DNA of 64,000 bases from CAVQCJ01 sp963711005 (GTDB taxonomy: Bacteria > Actinomycetota > Actinomycetes > Prado026): positions 1 through 64,000 of the forward strand of contig CAVQCJ010000004.1 of NCBI GenBank assembly GCA_963711005.1, in the 5' to 3' direction. The translations under genes and the position numbers were made by a program. The notes under the pieces are model-generated. The model saw nothing but the letters and a program-made list of their open reading frames with translations. It made no database searches and had not been told where the DNA came from. This document shows, piece by piece, positions 45,447 to 54,908 of this stretch. Position 1 is the first letter of the stretch; each line of letters opens with the position of its first letter.

Positions 45447-46886
45447 TCAGCCGACCGTCAGCTGGGCGGCGCAGGCGTCGGTCGTCGCCGGGTCGGCGGC
45501 CGAGCCGGCCGTCGCCAGCCAGGTCCCGGTGGTCCCGCTCGCCGTGCCCCCGGCCACCGTCACCTGGAGCCGGAACGCTTTCAGCGCCCCGGGCGCGACG
45601 CTCGCGGTCTTGTACGTCCCGGCCACCACGGCCGCGGTGATGTCCGTCGTCCCGCTGGTGCCCACCACGTAGTGGACCGTGAACGGGGCGGCCGTTCCCG
45701 GCGCGCGCAGCGTGAGCGCGTCCGCGAAGGTGGCGTCGTTCTGCAGCGAGAGCACGAACGTGGTGGTCGTCGCCGTCGTGGTCGTGGCCCGGGTCTGACC
45801 GGCACCCGTCGTGTTGTAGACGTTGTTGCCGGTGAGCTTGGACTCGGTCGACAGGCGGACGCGGCAGTCGGGCCGGCCGGTCGGCGGTGGCGGGCCGCCC
45901 GACAGGGACAGGACCTCCTGGATGTCGGTCTGGCCACCGCCGCCCATCCGGGTGCCGCCGTCGGCGATGTAGAAGCTGCCGTTGTACAGCGCCGCCATGA
46001 TCCCGTGCCGCGCCGTCGGCATCGGCGTCAGCTCGCGCCAGGTGTCCGTGCTCGTGTCGTACGCCTCCACCTGGCTGTACGTGGAGCCGCAGCACTCCCC
46101 GCCGATCGTGAGGATCTCGGTGCCGACGACGGCTGTGGCCATGCCGGCACGCAGCGTCGGGATCGGCGCCAGCCCGGTGACCCACTTGCCGGTGAGGAAG
46201 TCGTACGCGTCGTTCTGCGGCTGCACGCTGTTTCCGTACCTGCGGCCGCCGATCACGTACATCCGGTCGCCGACGACGGCAGCGGCGACGTGGTCGCGGC
46301 GCTCGGGCAGGTCGGGCAGCGACGTCCAGCTGTTGGCGACCGGGTCGTACACGTCGAAGAAGGCGACGGTGGAACCAGAGTGGAAGCCGCCGGCCAGGTA
46401 GATCTTGCCCTGGTAGACCGCGATGCCGGCTGCGCCCCGGTCCCGCCCGCTGGGGAGCGAGGCCCCAGACGTGATCGAGTCGGTCGCCGGATCGTAGATG
46501 TACACGGTGCCGTAGCTCACGCCGGTGCCGGGGTAACCGTCCAGGCCGCCGACGTAGTAGATCTTGTTGTTCAGCGCGACCGCGCCGATGTGGTCCATCG
46601 CCACCGGGAGCGGCGCCACCGTGCTCCAGGTGTGGCTCACCGGGTCGAACGCCTGCTGGACCGTCGACTTGCCGCCCGCCAGGTAGATCTTCGAGCCGAC
46701 CGTGACGTACGTGACCTCCTGGCGCCGGAAGCCGCTGGGCTGCTCGGTGGTCCAGGTGCCGCTGGCCGTGGCTGCCGCCGCGGCCGGGCCGGCCGTGCCC
46801 CCGGCGGCCAGCGCGGCCAGCGGGGGCGCCGCCGCCGCGAGCAGGCTCACGGCGACGACCAGGACGACGGCTCCGCGGCGGTTCAT
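45447..46886 (-). CDS. Secreted Kelch-repeat protein with a shared C-terminal module
   Basis: The 479-residue protein has a signal peptide (VVLVVAVSLLAAAAPPLAAL) and then Kelch repeats of about 50 residues (VGSKIYLAGGKSTVQQAFDP, LNNKIYYVGGLDGYPGTGVS, YQGKIYLAGGFHSGSTVAFF, VGDRMYVIGGRRYGNSVQPQ, VGTEILTIGGECCGSTYSQV) forming a beta-propeller. From about residue 365 comes a separate module (TGNNVYNTTGAGQTR, GTSGTTDITAAVVAGTYKTA) that recurs at the end of the next protein. The stop and the neighbour's terminus are close, suggesting co-expression. The ligand, probably a surface glycan, is not known. Confidence 0.85.
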   Translation of the reverse strand: MNRRGAVVLVVAVSLLAAAAPPLAALAAGGTAGPAAAAATASGTWTTEQPSGFRRQEVTYVTVGSKIYLAGGKSTVQQAFDPVSHTWSTVAPLPVAMDHIGAVALNNKIYYVGGLDGYPGTGVSYGTVYIYDPATDSITSGASLPSGRDRGAAGIAVYQGKIYLAGGFHSGSTVAFFDVYDPVANSWTSLPDLPERRDHVAAAVVGDRMYVIGGRRYGNSVQPQNDAYDFLTGKWVTGLAPIPTLRAGMATAVVGTEILTIGGECCGSTYSQVEAYDTSTDTWRELTPMPTARHGIMAALYNGSFYIADGGTRMGGGGQTDIQEVLSLSGGPPPPTGRPDCRVRLSTESKLTGNNVYNTTGAGQTRATTTTATTTTFVLSLQNDATFADALTLRAPGTAAPFTVHYVVGTSGTTDITAAVVAGTYKTASVAPGALKAFRLQVTVAGGTASGTTGTWLATAGSAADPATTDACAAQLTVG

Positions 46887-46902
46887 CGCACCCTCATGCT
46901 CC

Positions 46903-49716
46903 TCAGGTCTTCAGCTGGCCGTCAACGGCGTCCTTCGCGCTGGAGTCGCGGCTCGACGTGGCCGTGACCAGGAAGTCCCTGGTGACGCCGGTCGCCGCGT
47001 TCGCCGCGATCGTCACCACCATCCTGATGACCAGCCCGCCACCGGCGTTGATGCTGGCAGTCTTGTAGGTCCCGGCGAGAACTGCTGCGGTGATGTCCGT
47101 CGTCCCGCTGGGGCCCTTGAGGTACTTGACGGTGAACCCGGTCTGCGTCCCGGCACCCTTGACCAGGTAGCTGTCGGGGCTCGAGCTGTCGTTCCAGATC
47201 TTGACGACGAAGGTCTTCGAGGTGCCCCGCGCGGTCGTGACGGTGCGGGTCTGGCCGACGCCGGTGGTGTTGTAGATGTTGTTGCCGAGCGCGGAGGCGT
47301 CGCCGCTCTTCTTGATCGTCAGGTCCGGCTGAGAGGTGGCGCTGGCGCCGTCGACTGTGGCCTCGAGCAGGTCCCACGTCCCGGACAGCGGGTCGATGGC
47401 GGGCGAGGTGCCGAGGAGGCCGACGGCGACCCCGGTGTGCCCGTCCAGCCAGGACGCCGGCACCGTGATCGGGCTGCCGATGGTCTGCACGGCCCCGGTC
47501 ACTCCGCCGGTGACGGTCTGGAACGCCGGCTGCACCGTGTGAGCGGTCGGGTTGACGTCGAGGTAGAGCTCGACCTGGTCCGGCCCCGGCAGGGTGATCG
47601 GCGTCACCGCCGAGCTGGTGAGCACGCCGCCGATCTTGCTGACGGCGACCGCCCCGCCGCCGGAGTCGCCGGTGAGCGCGACCTCGACGTAGTCGCTCTG
47701 GGTGCCGGTGCCCACCTGGAGGCCGATGTACTGCCCGGGGACCGCTGACGTGCCGGCCCACGGCGAGACGATCCGGGTGTGCGCGGTGAACGGCTTCGTG
47801 CCCGGGGCCACGCCGAACTGGAACCCGTACGACTGGTTGCCGGTCGAGGCGTTGCCCGCCGACAGCTGGTCGATGGTGAGCACGCCAGGGGCGCCGCCGG
47901 CCGTCAGCTTGGTCGGGTCGTAGAGCGTCCGGTAGTCGGCAGTGCCGTTCGTCATCAGTCCGGTGAAGCCCATGTCGAGCAGCCCGCCGAACGTGCTGTC
48001 GAAGTTGTACGACGCGGGCAGCGACTTGCCCAGCCCGTTGGTCGCGTCGATCGCGAACGGGTCGGAGGTGTCCGCCACCCCGTCGTTGTCGTCGTCCGGG
48101 TCGTTCAGGTCGGAGACATGGTCGCCGTCCCAGTCGTGCGGGGCGTCGCCGGCCGAGCACGGGTCGGTGCCGTTGTCGATCTCGTCGGCGTTGGTGAAGC
48201 CGTCGCCGTCCTCGTCGAGCGAGGTGCTGTACACGCCCGTGCAGGTCCCGCCGCCGCCACCGCCGAAGTCGGACGGCTCGTACACGTAGATGTTCTGGTT
48301 GCCCACGTCGGCGACCCAGATCGTGCCCGGGAACGCCTCGGTGTCGCTCATCGCGACGATGTCCAGCGGGTGCACGCCGACGTTCGAGAACAGCGTGGTC
48401 TTGCCCGTGTTCACCGTGCCGGTGCCGTCCACCTGGATGCGCTCGACGTAGTTGTCGTACGCCGCGAGCAGCAGGTCGCCCTTCATGGCGCCGCCGAAGT
48501 TGGAGGCGGTGTACTCGGCGATGCCGTTGGACGAGCTCGGGTCGGTGGACAGCACGGGCCGCGCCGCGCTCCCGGCCAGCTCGTAGTCGCACTCGATCGG
48601 GTTGGCAGCCAGGATCGGCGACTGCCCGTTGAACGTGTTGGCCTTGTTGCCACGGGTCGGGTTGGGGTGCCCGCCGTAGTACCCCTGGGTGACGACGTGC
48701 AGGCTGTCCGGGCCGGTGACGCCAGGCTCGTTGATGGCGTTCGTGCAGTTCCCGGCCGGTCCCTCGTTGACCGGGTAGTTGCCCTGTCCGGCGTTGTGGC
48801 CGTTGTCGTCGGTGTACATGACACCCTTGCTGGAGATCAGCAGGTCGTACGGGTTCCGGAAGCCGGTCGCGTAGACCTGGACCGGGCCGCCGGCCACCTG
48901 GACCGCCTGGTTGTTGCCGTTGTCGCCGCCGAACGGGTCGTTCGAGTCGACCGTGCCCGGCCGGTTCGGGTCGTCCAGCGTCGGCAGGTCGTACGTCGTC
49001 GTGCCGATCGCGCTGAGGTCGATGGTCAGGATCGCCCCGGACAGCGCGGTCTCCGGCATGTCGGCGAACACGTGCGAGGGCGCGCCCATGTTCGTGTTGC
49101 CGCCCTGCGCGACGTAGAGCATCGTGCCGGCGGCGTTGATCGCCAGCCCGTTGGTCGAGTGGTTCTCCTCCGAGCGGGGCAGACCGCGGACGATGTCGAA
49201 CTTCGACCAGGCGGTGCCGTTCCAGGTGAGCTTGGAGACCATCCCGGAGTTCGTGTCCAGGTTCAGGTCGCCGCGCGGGCCACCGCCGTACCGGGGGTCG
49301 CTGGAGGTGACGTACACGATCGGACGGGTAGCGGTACCCTGGACGATCATCCCGGTCGCCTGCCGCACCCCGAGGGTGTTGTTCACGGCGCCGTCGTCGT
49401 CGTGGTTGGGGATGTTCTTGATCAGCAGCACCGTCTCGGTGGCCGTCACCTTGTAGTTGTTCGGTCCGTTCCTGGCGACCTTGTAGATGTAGAGGGTGCC
49501 GTCCTGCTGGAGCACGTACAGGCGCCCGTCCGGCCCCCACTGCAGCGTGGTCGGCCGGGTCGAGATCTCACCCGCCAGCAGGCTCTTGCCGAACGAGATG
49601 GCAGCCGGTGCCGCCGGCACCGCCGAGGCCGGGTGGGCCGCGGCAAACGACGCCGCGACCAGCGCTCCGGTGCCGATGAATGTCCCAACCAGCTGCCTTG
49701 GCTTGCGACGGAGCAT
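46903..49716 (-). CDS. Large secreted sugar-dehydrogenase-like protein with TSP3 repeats and shared C-terminal module
   Basis: GGAGGG upstream sets the start at 49716 (MLRRKPRQLVGTFIGTGALV), giving 937 residues. After the signal peptide, residues 40-440 are a glucose/sorbosone-dehydrogenase-like propeller (TTLQWGPDGRLYVLQQDGTL, YVTSSDPRYGGGPRGDLNLD, VYATGFRNPYDLLISSKGVM). Residues about 495-545 are thrombospondin type 3 calcium repeats (DEDGDGFTNADEIDNGTDP, DWDGDHVSDLNDPDDDNDGV). Then follows a lectin-like sandwich, and from about 800 a module with LGNNIYNTTGVGQTRTV and GPSGTTDITAAVLAGTYKTA, shared with the Kelch neighbour. The longer open frame upstream to 50373 is antisense to another gene. 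Confidence 0.85.
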   Translation of the reverse strand: MLRRKPRQLVGTFIGTGALVAASFAAAHPASAVPAAPAAISFGKSLLAGEISTRPTTLQWGPDGRLYVLQQDGTLYIYKVARNGPNNYKVTATETVLLIKNIPNHDDDGAVNNTLGVRQATGMIVQGTATRPIVYVTSSDPRYGGGPRGDLNLDTNSGMVSKLTWNGTAWSKFDIVRGLPRSEENHSTNGLAINAAGTMLYVAQGGNTNMGAPSHVFADMPETALSGAILTIDLSAIGTTTYDLPTLDDPNRPGTVDSNDPFGGDNGNNQAVQVAGGPVQVYATGFRNPYDLLISSKGVMYTDDNGHNAGQGNYPVNEGPAGNCTNAINEPGVTGPDSLHVVTQGYYGGHPNPTRGNKANTFNGQSPILAANPIECDYELAGSAARPVLSTDPSSSNGIAEYTASNFGGAMKGDLLLAAYDNYVERIQVDGTGTVNTGKTTLFSNVGVHPLDIVAMSDTEAFPGTIWVADVGNQNIYVYEPSDFGGGGGGTCTGVYSTSLDEDGDGFTNADEIDNGTDPCSAGDAPHDWDGDHVSDLNDPDDDNDGVADTSDPFAIDATNGLGKSLPASYNFDSTFGGLLDMGFTGLMTNGTADYRTLYDPTKLTAGGAPGVLTIDQLSAGNASTGNQSYGFQFGVAPGTKPFTAHTRIVSPWAGTSAVPGQYIGLQVGTGTQSDYVEVALTGDSGGGAVAVSKIGGVLTSSAVTPITLPGPDQVELYLDVNPTAHTVQPAFQTVTGGVTGAVQTIGSPITVPASWLDGHTGVAVGLLGTSPAIDPLSGTWDLLEATVDGASATSQPDLTIKKSGDASALGNNIYNTTGVGQTRTVTTARGTSKTFVVKIWNDSSSPDSYLVKGAGTQTGFTVKYLKGPSGTTDITAAVLAGTYKTASINAGGGLVIRMVVTIAANAATGVTRDFLVTATSSRDSSAKDAVDGQLKT

Positions 49717-49933
49717 GGCCACCCTCCACCCCGACGGGGCCCGCCCCAGGTCCCGAGTGGCGCCAGCATGCACCCATCCGGGGGATCGCGGATGCAAATG
49801 AAGGGAGTTTGACGGCTTGTGAGCGGGTCGATCCCGATCGTGATCATTGGACCTGATCGGCCGAACAGGGGTTGTGTCCGGGCGGCAGGGGGTGTTGCAT
49901 CCGGGCAACCCGACTCGGGAAGGGGCACCCGAG

Positions 49934-50902
49934 ATGAGCAGAACTGTCTGGTCCGTGGCGGCCGTGTCCGTCGCAGTCCTGGCCGTCGCCGTGGCACCGA
50001 TGAACGCCGGGGCCGCGCCGGCACCGATCGTCTGGGGCGCGACCGTGAACGCGACGGGGACGCAGGCGCCGATCGACGCGGTACACGTGTTCGAGACGAA
50101 GGTCGGGCGCAACGTTGCCGCGATCCGCGACTTCCTGTCCTGGGACTCGCCGTTCCCGACGTCGTACGAGAACGCGTTGAAGGCCGACGGCACCACGATC
50201 CTGCTGTCGGTGGCGACCAGCCGCTCGACGGGCGGGATCAAGTGGGCGACCATCGCGGCCGCCGCGCCCGGGTCGGCCCTGTACAACGACATGGTGTCCT
50301 GGGCGGACCGGATCCGGGACTTCCAGGCACCGATGTACATCACCCTCCAGCACGAGCCGGAGGCGGGGACCAAGACGGGCCTGGGGACGTCGGCCGACTA
50401 CATCGCGGCGTGGCGCAAGTGGGTGTCGGTCCTGCAGGCCGAGGGCGCGACCAACGCCAAGACCATGTGGATCACGACGGCGTTCGCGCACAAGCTCGGC
50501 CCCAAGGACCGCCGGCAGGCGTCGAAGTGGTACCCGGGTGACGACGTCGTCGACGCCATGGCGGTGGACGCCTACAACTGGTACACGTGCCGCAAGAGCG
50601 TGCAGAACCCCTGGAACTCGCTGCAGACCCTGCTGTCGGGGTTCATGACGTTCTCCCAGGCGCACCCGGGCAAGGAGATGTGGCTGGCCGAGTACGCCTC
50701 GGTCGAGGACCCCGCTCAGGCTGGACGGAAAGCCGCCTGGCTGAACGACGCGCGGGCCCTGCTGCAGACGCCGGCGTACGCGCGGTTCCGCGGCGTCCTC
50801 TACTTCGACCTGAACAAGGCCTGCGACTGGCGGGTGGAGACCCCGCCGGCCACGCTGGCCACGTTCGCGGCGATGGGCCAGGACCCGTACTTCGCCGGCT
50901 GA
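49934..50902 (+). CDS. Secreted GH26-like glycoside hydrolase
   Basis: The start at 49934 gives a 322-residue protein with a clean signal peptide (SRTVWSVAAVSVAVLAVAVA). The TIM-barrel body has APMYITLQHEPEAGTKTGLG (acid/base Glu), SADYIAAWRKWVSVLQAEGA, SKWYPGDDVVDAMAVDAYNW and GKEMWLAEYASVEDPAQAGR (candidate nucleophile Glu). It is related to the lipoprotein hydrolase at 41833-42861 by the ADYxAAW and WYPGDD blocks. It is divergent from the sugar-dehydrogenase-like gene. The CTC-free promoter region between them (49717-49933) shows no recognisable site. Confidence 0.78.
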   Translation: MSRTVWSVAAVSVAVLAVAVAPMNAGAAPAPIVWGATVNATGTQAPIDAVHVFETKVGRNVAAIRDFLSWDSPFPTSYENALKADGTTILLSVATSRSTGGIKWATIAAAAPGSALYNDMVSWADRIRDFQAPMYITLQHEPEAGTKTGLGTSADYIAAWRKWVSVLQAEGATNAKTMWITTAFAHKLGPKDRRQASKWYPGDDVVDAMAVDAYNWYTCRKSVQNPWNSLQTLLSGFMTFSQAHPGKEMWLAEYASVEDPAQAGRKAAWLNDARALLQTPAYARFRGVLYFDLNKACDWRVETPPATLATFAAMGQDPYFAG

Positions 50903-50945
50903 CACGTCCGGGCCGGGGTGCGGCGGCGGTCCTAGACTCGTCGCA

Positions 50946-51018
50946 CCCCCTGTAGCTCAGTGGACAGAGCGGCGGACTTCTAATCCGCGGGTCGCAGGTT
51001 CAAGTCCTGCCAGGGGGA
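50946..51018 (+). tRNA. tRNA-Arg (anticodon TCT), integration target
   Basis: Acceptor CCCCCTG pairs with CAGGGGG; D-arm AGCTCAGTGGACAGAGC; anticodon stem GCGGA with loop CTTCTAA, anticodon TCT; T-arm GCAGGTTCAAGTCCTGC. Its 3' half is repeated at 53487-53531 and 60345-60389. Confidence 0.95.
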
Positions 51019-51021
51019 CCC
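50977..51021 (+). repeat. Attachment-site repeat 1 (3' half of tRNA-Arg)
   Basis: Forty-five bases from the anticodon loop to just past the 3' end (starting CTTCTAATCCGCGG, ending CAGGGGGACCC) are identical to 53487-53531. This copy lies inside the functional tRNA gene. Confidence 0.9.
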
Positions 51022-51028
51022 ACTCCGA

Positions 51029-51238
51029 CCAGGGCAACTGGCATCCGGCATGAACATGCAGGAGGTCTCTGCCCAACTCGGCCACGCCGACTCCGTGATC
51101 ACCGCGAAGGTCTACGCGCACCTGCTGCCGAATGAGGTTCAGCGCTCCGCAGACCGCTATGACGCCTGGCTGGCTTCGGAGCGTGAGCGGGCCGAGGTGG
51201 AGTCACGGAACGTAGTGCCGCTGCATGGGCGGGGCTGA
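51029..51238 (+). pseudogene. C-terminal fragment of a tyrosine recombinase
   Basis: The frame reads GQLASGMNMQEVSAQLGHAD and SVITAKVYAHLLPNEVQRSA, the LGHxxxxxTxxxYxH end of phage-type integrases including the nucleophile Tyr. The upstream Arg and HxxR parts of the catalytic site are absent. It starts within 10 bases of the tRNA-Arg repeat, so the element's integrase was truncated at or near the attachment site. Confidence 0.8.
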
Positions 51239-51349
51239 GAGCAACAGCCCTATAACGGCACTTCGGTGCGAACCAGCTCCGCGCGCGATGCAGGTCTTAT
51301 CCTCCGCCCATGCGAGCAGTGGCTGCCCGTGGCCTCATGACCGCTCTGG

Positions 51350-52195
51350 TCAGTGCGATCGGAGTGGCCGCCTGCTCCGGGCCTCTGCCCGCCCCAGTGC
51401 CGCGCCCGCAGCCGGCAGCACCCTGCTTGCCCGGGTGACTGCGGCGGTACGGCTCGACACGTCGAGCTGTCGGTAGATGTTCTTGAGGTGGGTTCCGACC
51501 GTCGCCTCTGAGATGTCGAGTCGTCGGGCGATCTGCGCGTTGGTGTGACCGGCGGCCAGCAGGTGCAGCACGGCGCGCTGTCGAGGAGTCAGCCGCGGTA
51601 CCCGCTCGTGGCGCTGCTCCGCGTCCATGATCATCTGGTACAGGTGCGGTCGCAGCAGGGTCAGCAGCGCCCGATCCCGTTCGGTGAAGTCCGGCCCGCG
51701 CCCGCGGAAAAGGATCAGCCGCAGAGTCCGGCCCGGTGGCGAGCCCGGGGGAGCCGACAGGGTCAGCATCAGGTCGTGCTCGAACCCCAGAGGTCGGCAG
51801 ATGCCGCATCGATCGCCGCGGCTGCGCCACTGGCGGGCGGAGTAGAAGTCGCCGATCCCGACGACGCTGCGCAGGTCACCCGTCCGGTCCGGGTAGCTGC
51901 ACGGCCCACACTCCCAGTAGTGCTGCCAGTTCACCGGGTCCACGTCGGTGACCACTCGCTCGCCCGGGTCCGGGACGGACGGGATGACCCAGGGGGTCGT
52001 CTGCAGGAACCAGGTCCGCTGCCGCACGCTGTCCAGTCCCGCGAAACCGATGGCGTCGCAGGGGATCTGGCCCATCAGGTCCGTCAGCAGGGACCTCGGG
52101 AGCCCTTCGCCGTCCGGCAGGTCGGGGCGTCGCGCGGTCGCGATCGAGGCCAGGGACTCCAGGTCCCGGTCGCTGGGACGGGTCGAGCTGGTCAT
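51350..52195 (-). CDS. LuxR-family transcriptional regulator
   Basis: The start at 52195 (MTSSTRPSDRDLESLASIAT) gives about 281 residues. The N-terminal 200 residues are a sensor-like region of unknown ligand (DYWECGPCSYP-type HYWECGPCSYPDRTGDLRSV; GDRCGICRPLGFEHDLMLTL). The C-terminus is a LuxR helix-turn-helix: RLTPRQRAVLHLLAAGHTNA, QIARRLDISEATVGTHLKNI, YRQLDVSSRTAAVTRA. It lies between attachment repeats 1 and 2 and is divergent from the secreted protein at 52320. Confidence 0.85.
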   Translation of the reverse strand: MTSSTRPSDRDLESLASIATARRPDLPDGEGLPRSLLTDLMGQIPCDAIGFAGLDSVRQRTWFLQTTPWVIPSVPDPGERVVTDVDPVNWQHYWECGPCSYPDRTGDLRSVVGIGDFYSARQWRSRGDRCGICRPLGFEHDLMLTLSAPPGSPPGRTLRLILFRGRGPDFTERDRALLTLLRPHLYQMIMDAEQRHERVPRLTPRQRAVLHLLAAGHTNAQIARRLDISEATVGTHLKNIYRQLDVSSRTAAVTRASRVLPAAGAALGRAEARSRRPLRSH

Positions 52196-52319
52196 CAAAC
52201 CCCCGGGAGACGTGCGCCGGTGTCGAGTCACACCGTATCCCCAGAACCGGGTATGGCGTCTTACGAAACCGCCGACCGAGACTCGATCCGCCCGACGATC
52301 CTCGGACGGAGGAAGGCAC

Positions 52320-53081
52320 GTGGCCCAGACCGCAGACCGTGCCCCTGGCGCAGGTGCGCGCCCGCGTGCCCGAGCCCGGCGCGCGGCACTGGTCACCGTG
52401 CCCGTGCTGGCGATCGCCGTTGCGCTGGTCGCCGGCCTCCAGTTCGCCTCGCACAGGCCTGCGGCGGGCGAGGTGAGCGGCTCGCCCCCGAGCGCGAGAC
52501 CGTTCCCGGGAGAGACCGGATTCACCTCCACGCTCGATGCTGGGAGGTACGTGACCTCCGATCCTTTCTCCGTCAAGGTGTCCGTCACCGTGCCTGCTGG
52601 CTGGAAGGGTGAGGTGGGCGGCCCCTACGCAGTCTTCCTCAGCACGGCGGATGGTTCCGGCAACGACGGCCCAGCGGTGCTCACCCTGGTGCTCTCGCCA
52701 GCCGTGTACGCGGATTCCTGCCAGGGCCAATCACCCGGCTCGCTGTCGGCGTCGGTCAACGATTTCGTGAAGGCGATAGGAGCGATACGCGGTGTCTCGG
52801 TCACCAAACCGAAGGAGGTGACCCTGGGGGGACTGAAGGGAGAACAGGTGACGCTGACGGCGCCCGCGCATGGCATCAACTGCGTGGATGACGAGGCTCT
52901 GGTCATGACGCTCCCGCTGGGACACGACTTCGGGCTGGCGACTGGCCAGACTATGTCGTTGACCGCGCTCGACGATCGCGGCCAGCTGCTGGTCCTTGAG
53001 GAGGAGACGACGTCAGATGCGACCGCCCAGGACCGTGCCCAGCTTGCTGCGGCGCTGGAGTCGATGAGCATAGGCGGGTGA
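52320..53081 (+). CDS. Membrane-anchored extracytoplasmic protein, unknown function
   Basis: From a GTG at 52320 (GGAAGG just upstream) 253 residues begin with a basic segment and one helix (ALVTVPVLAIAVALVAGLQF). An extracytoplasmic domain follows with TSDPFSVKVSVTVPAGWKGE, SVNDFVKAIGAIRGVSVTKP and LGGLKGEQVTLTAPAHGINC. This pattern is often seen in actinobacterial proteins encoded beside regulators, but no function is assigned. It is island cargo, divergent from the LuxR gene 124 bases away. Confidence 0.65.
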   Translation: MAQTADRAPGAGARPRARARRAALVTVPVLAIAVALVAGLQFASHRPAAGEVSGSPPSARPFPGETGFTSTLDAGRYVTSDPFSVKVSVTVPAGWKGEVGGPYAVFLSTADGSGNDGPAVLTLVLSPAVYADSCQGQSPGSLSASVNDFVKAIGAIRGVSVTKPKEVTLGGLKGEQVTLTAPAHGINCVDDEALVMTLPLGHDFGLATGQTMSLTALDDRGQLLVLEEETTSDATAQDRAQLAAALESMSIGG

Positions 53082-53486
53082 CCTGAGGGTGCCCCGCGTG
53101 TCGTCTCCCTCCGGACTGTCGGCTTGGTCCATACGGGAGCGGTGCCAAGTCCAGCCAGCTAGCAGTTGATCTGGCGACACTCTCGGCCGTTCGAGCATGG
53201 ACACGGTCCTGCAACCCCTCCCTCGCGCACAGAATGCCGGATCTAGGGTGCCAGAGCCGCAAAGCTTGGTGACTACGGAGTGTGACAAGCCGGGGCAGCA
53301 CCGCTCCCGCCAGCGCCCGGCTGACCAAGATCGACACAACGCCGATGTAACTCCAGAATGCCGTGACGGAGAGGCTTTGGAGGATGGTCGCCATTACCCC
53401 GGTATCGGCCGTTTCCCATGCTCTACCAACGGGTCTAGGCCCGCAGCCCGCTCGGGGTGAGAAAGTGAGTGAAAACCCGAAACGCC
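53082..53486. other. Stretch without a recognisable gene at the end of island 1
   Basis: No open frame here has protein-like composition or motif. It directly precedes attachment repeat 2. Confidence 0.4.
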
Positions 53487-53531
53487 CTTCTAATCCGCGG
53501 GTCGCAGGTTCAAGTCCTGCCAGGGGGACCC
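53487..53531 (+). repeat. Attachment-site repeat 2
   Basis: Identical over 45 bases to the tRNA-Arg 3' half at 50977-51021. No D-arm or 5' acceptor strand precedes it, so it is an att-type remnant and not a tRNA gene. Confidence 0.9.
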
Positions 53532-53591
53532 CGCTGACCTGGGCGTTTGTCAGTCGTCCCAGGTGCCGTAACTCGGCAGATCGGTCCTCAT

Positions 53592-53930
53592 CTAACGGCT
53601 GTCTAACACAACATCCCGCGCGACCAGCTCGGCGACCCTCTCAGCGGAACGCTTCCTTAGCTCCGGAGCGATGTGGGCGTATGTGTCGGCGGTGATGCCG
53701 ATGCTGGAGTGTCCAAGTCGTTCGGAGATCTCCTTGAGGGTTTCGCCTGCTTCGAGACCGAGGCTGGCCGAGGTGTGGCGCAGGTCGTGCAGGCGAATCC
53801 TGGGCAGCCGCGCCTTCTTGATCATGAGTTGGAAGTGATGGGTGGCGTGGTTCGGGCGGACCGGGGTGCCGTCTTCTCGGGTGAACACCAGGTGGGCGCC
53901 CAGGACCTTGAAGGTGCCCTCCGTCCCCAA
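53592..53930 (-). pseudogene. Integrase C-terminal half next to attachment repeat 2
   Basis: The minus strand encodes LGAHLVFTREDGTPVRPNHA, LPRIRLHDLRHTSASLGLEA, GETLKEISERLGHSSIGITA and DTYAHIAPELRKRSAERVAE: HxxR, LGHSS and the catalytic Tyr of a tyrosine recombinase. The N-terminal domain and the first catalytic Arg are missing; sequence upstream of about 53900 is unrelated. The stop is 60 bases from repeat 2, the normal place for the integrase of an element using that site. Confidence 0.85.
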
Positions 53931-54262
53931 GCCCCAGAACTCATCCGATTGAGCGCGAGCGAGGCATCTGGCTCGCTGCCCACCAATGAGGTCAGACTTG
54001 CCAGAGCCCGCGACGGCCTAGCGCCGGGAGTGATCGGTCTACAGGCAACCCCCCCGAGCCTCGCGAGCTCGTTCGGACGATCCGCGAAGACTGCTGGAGG
54101 GAGATTAGACTCCGCCTTCGCGATCATGATGCCGCCAGATGGGAGCTCGACGCTCTGCCGCCACCGCGCGCCTAGAACGACTCGCGTGCGTTCCGCGCAC
54201 AGTCACCACACCCATAATTGCCGTTCGGTGCGCCCGACCACTTGATCATCCGGGCGACGGAT
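53931..54262. other. Stretch without a recognisable gene
   Basis: Only short overlapping frames occur between the truncated integrase and the HNH-type gene. None resembles a family; it is probably the scar of the integrase truncation. Confidence 0.35.
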
Positions 54263-54734
54263 TCACCTCGATGGCTTGTGGAGCGGGTTGATGTCGATCG
54301 GTTTCGAGGAGGAGCCCCTTCCACAGGTCTCCTCCTGATCATCCATGCCCGCTGCAGTTCGACGCTGCCGGATGATCTGCTTGCGGCGTTCCCACTGTTC
54401 CGGCTTGGTGAAGCGGATGTGCAGCGCCCGATGGCAGCTACCGCAGATCGAGTGGGCGTCCTCGAACGGCTTGGAGTAGTCCTCGTTGTGCAGCTGCATC
54501 TGGCCCTCGGTCGTGAGACACAGCTCGCACTGGGTTGGAGCGGGGAACTCGCCAGCGCGGATGGCCAGACTCGGCCAACGCCAACGCGAAGGTCGTCTTC
54601 GTTGGTCTGACCCCAGGTCTGGCCCGCAGGGTGTCGAGGTGTGCCAGCGAGCACCAGCGTGAGTCGATGTACCCCCCAGCGGCCTGCTGGACGAAGCAGT
54701 GGTGGTCATCCGTGTCCGAACCGGTTGGTCCCAT
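54263..54734 (-). CDS. HNH-type zinc-finger nuclease-like protein, frameshifted
   Basis: The N-terminal half starts near 54734 (GPTGSDTDDHHCFVQQAAGG, RPTKTTFALALAESGHPRW). A shift near 54548 leads to AGEFPAPTQCELCLTTEGQM, QLHNEDYSKPFEDAHSICGS, CHRALHIRFTKPEQWERRKQ. The CxxC...HNEDYxxP...CxxCHRxLH pattern is an HNH-fold zinc site found in small phage or island nucleases. Catalytic activity is not certain, because the first His of the ββα motif lies in the unusual sequence QLHNEDY. Confidence 0.6.
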
Positions 54735-54908
54735 AGCCGAATCGTCCCTTGGTGGTGTTTCCCAACGTGGGAACTCGATCTGTCGGCAGCGAGCTCCCTT
54801 CCGGAGCTGGTCCGGACGCTCGGCCCTCGCCCCAGAACCGAAGGTGCGGTCCAGGTGCCCCTTGAGGCCCCCACCGGGCGGATGGGGACCTCAAGCTCCA
54901 GGGTCGGG

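Noticed and set aside
47779..49812. A 677-codon plus-strand frame over the sugar-dehydrogenase-like gene
   Set aside because: It is antisense to a protein with signal peptide, calcium repeats and conserved domains, and has no motif of its own.
53461..53531. A second tRNA-Arg gene at attachment repeat 2
   Set aside because: Only the 3' half is present. The D-arm and 5' acceptor strand are missing, so it cannot fold as a tRNA.
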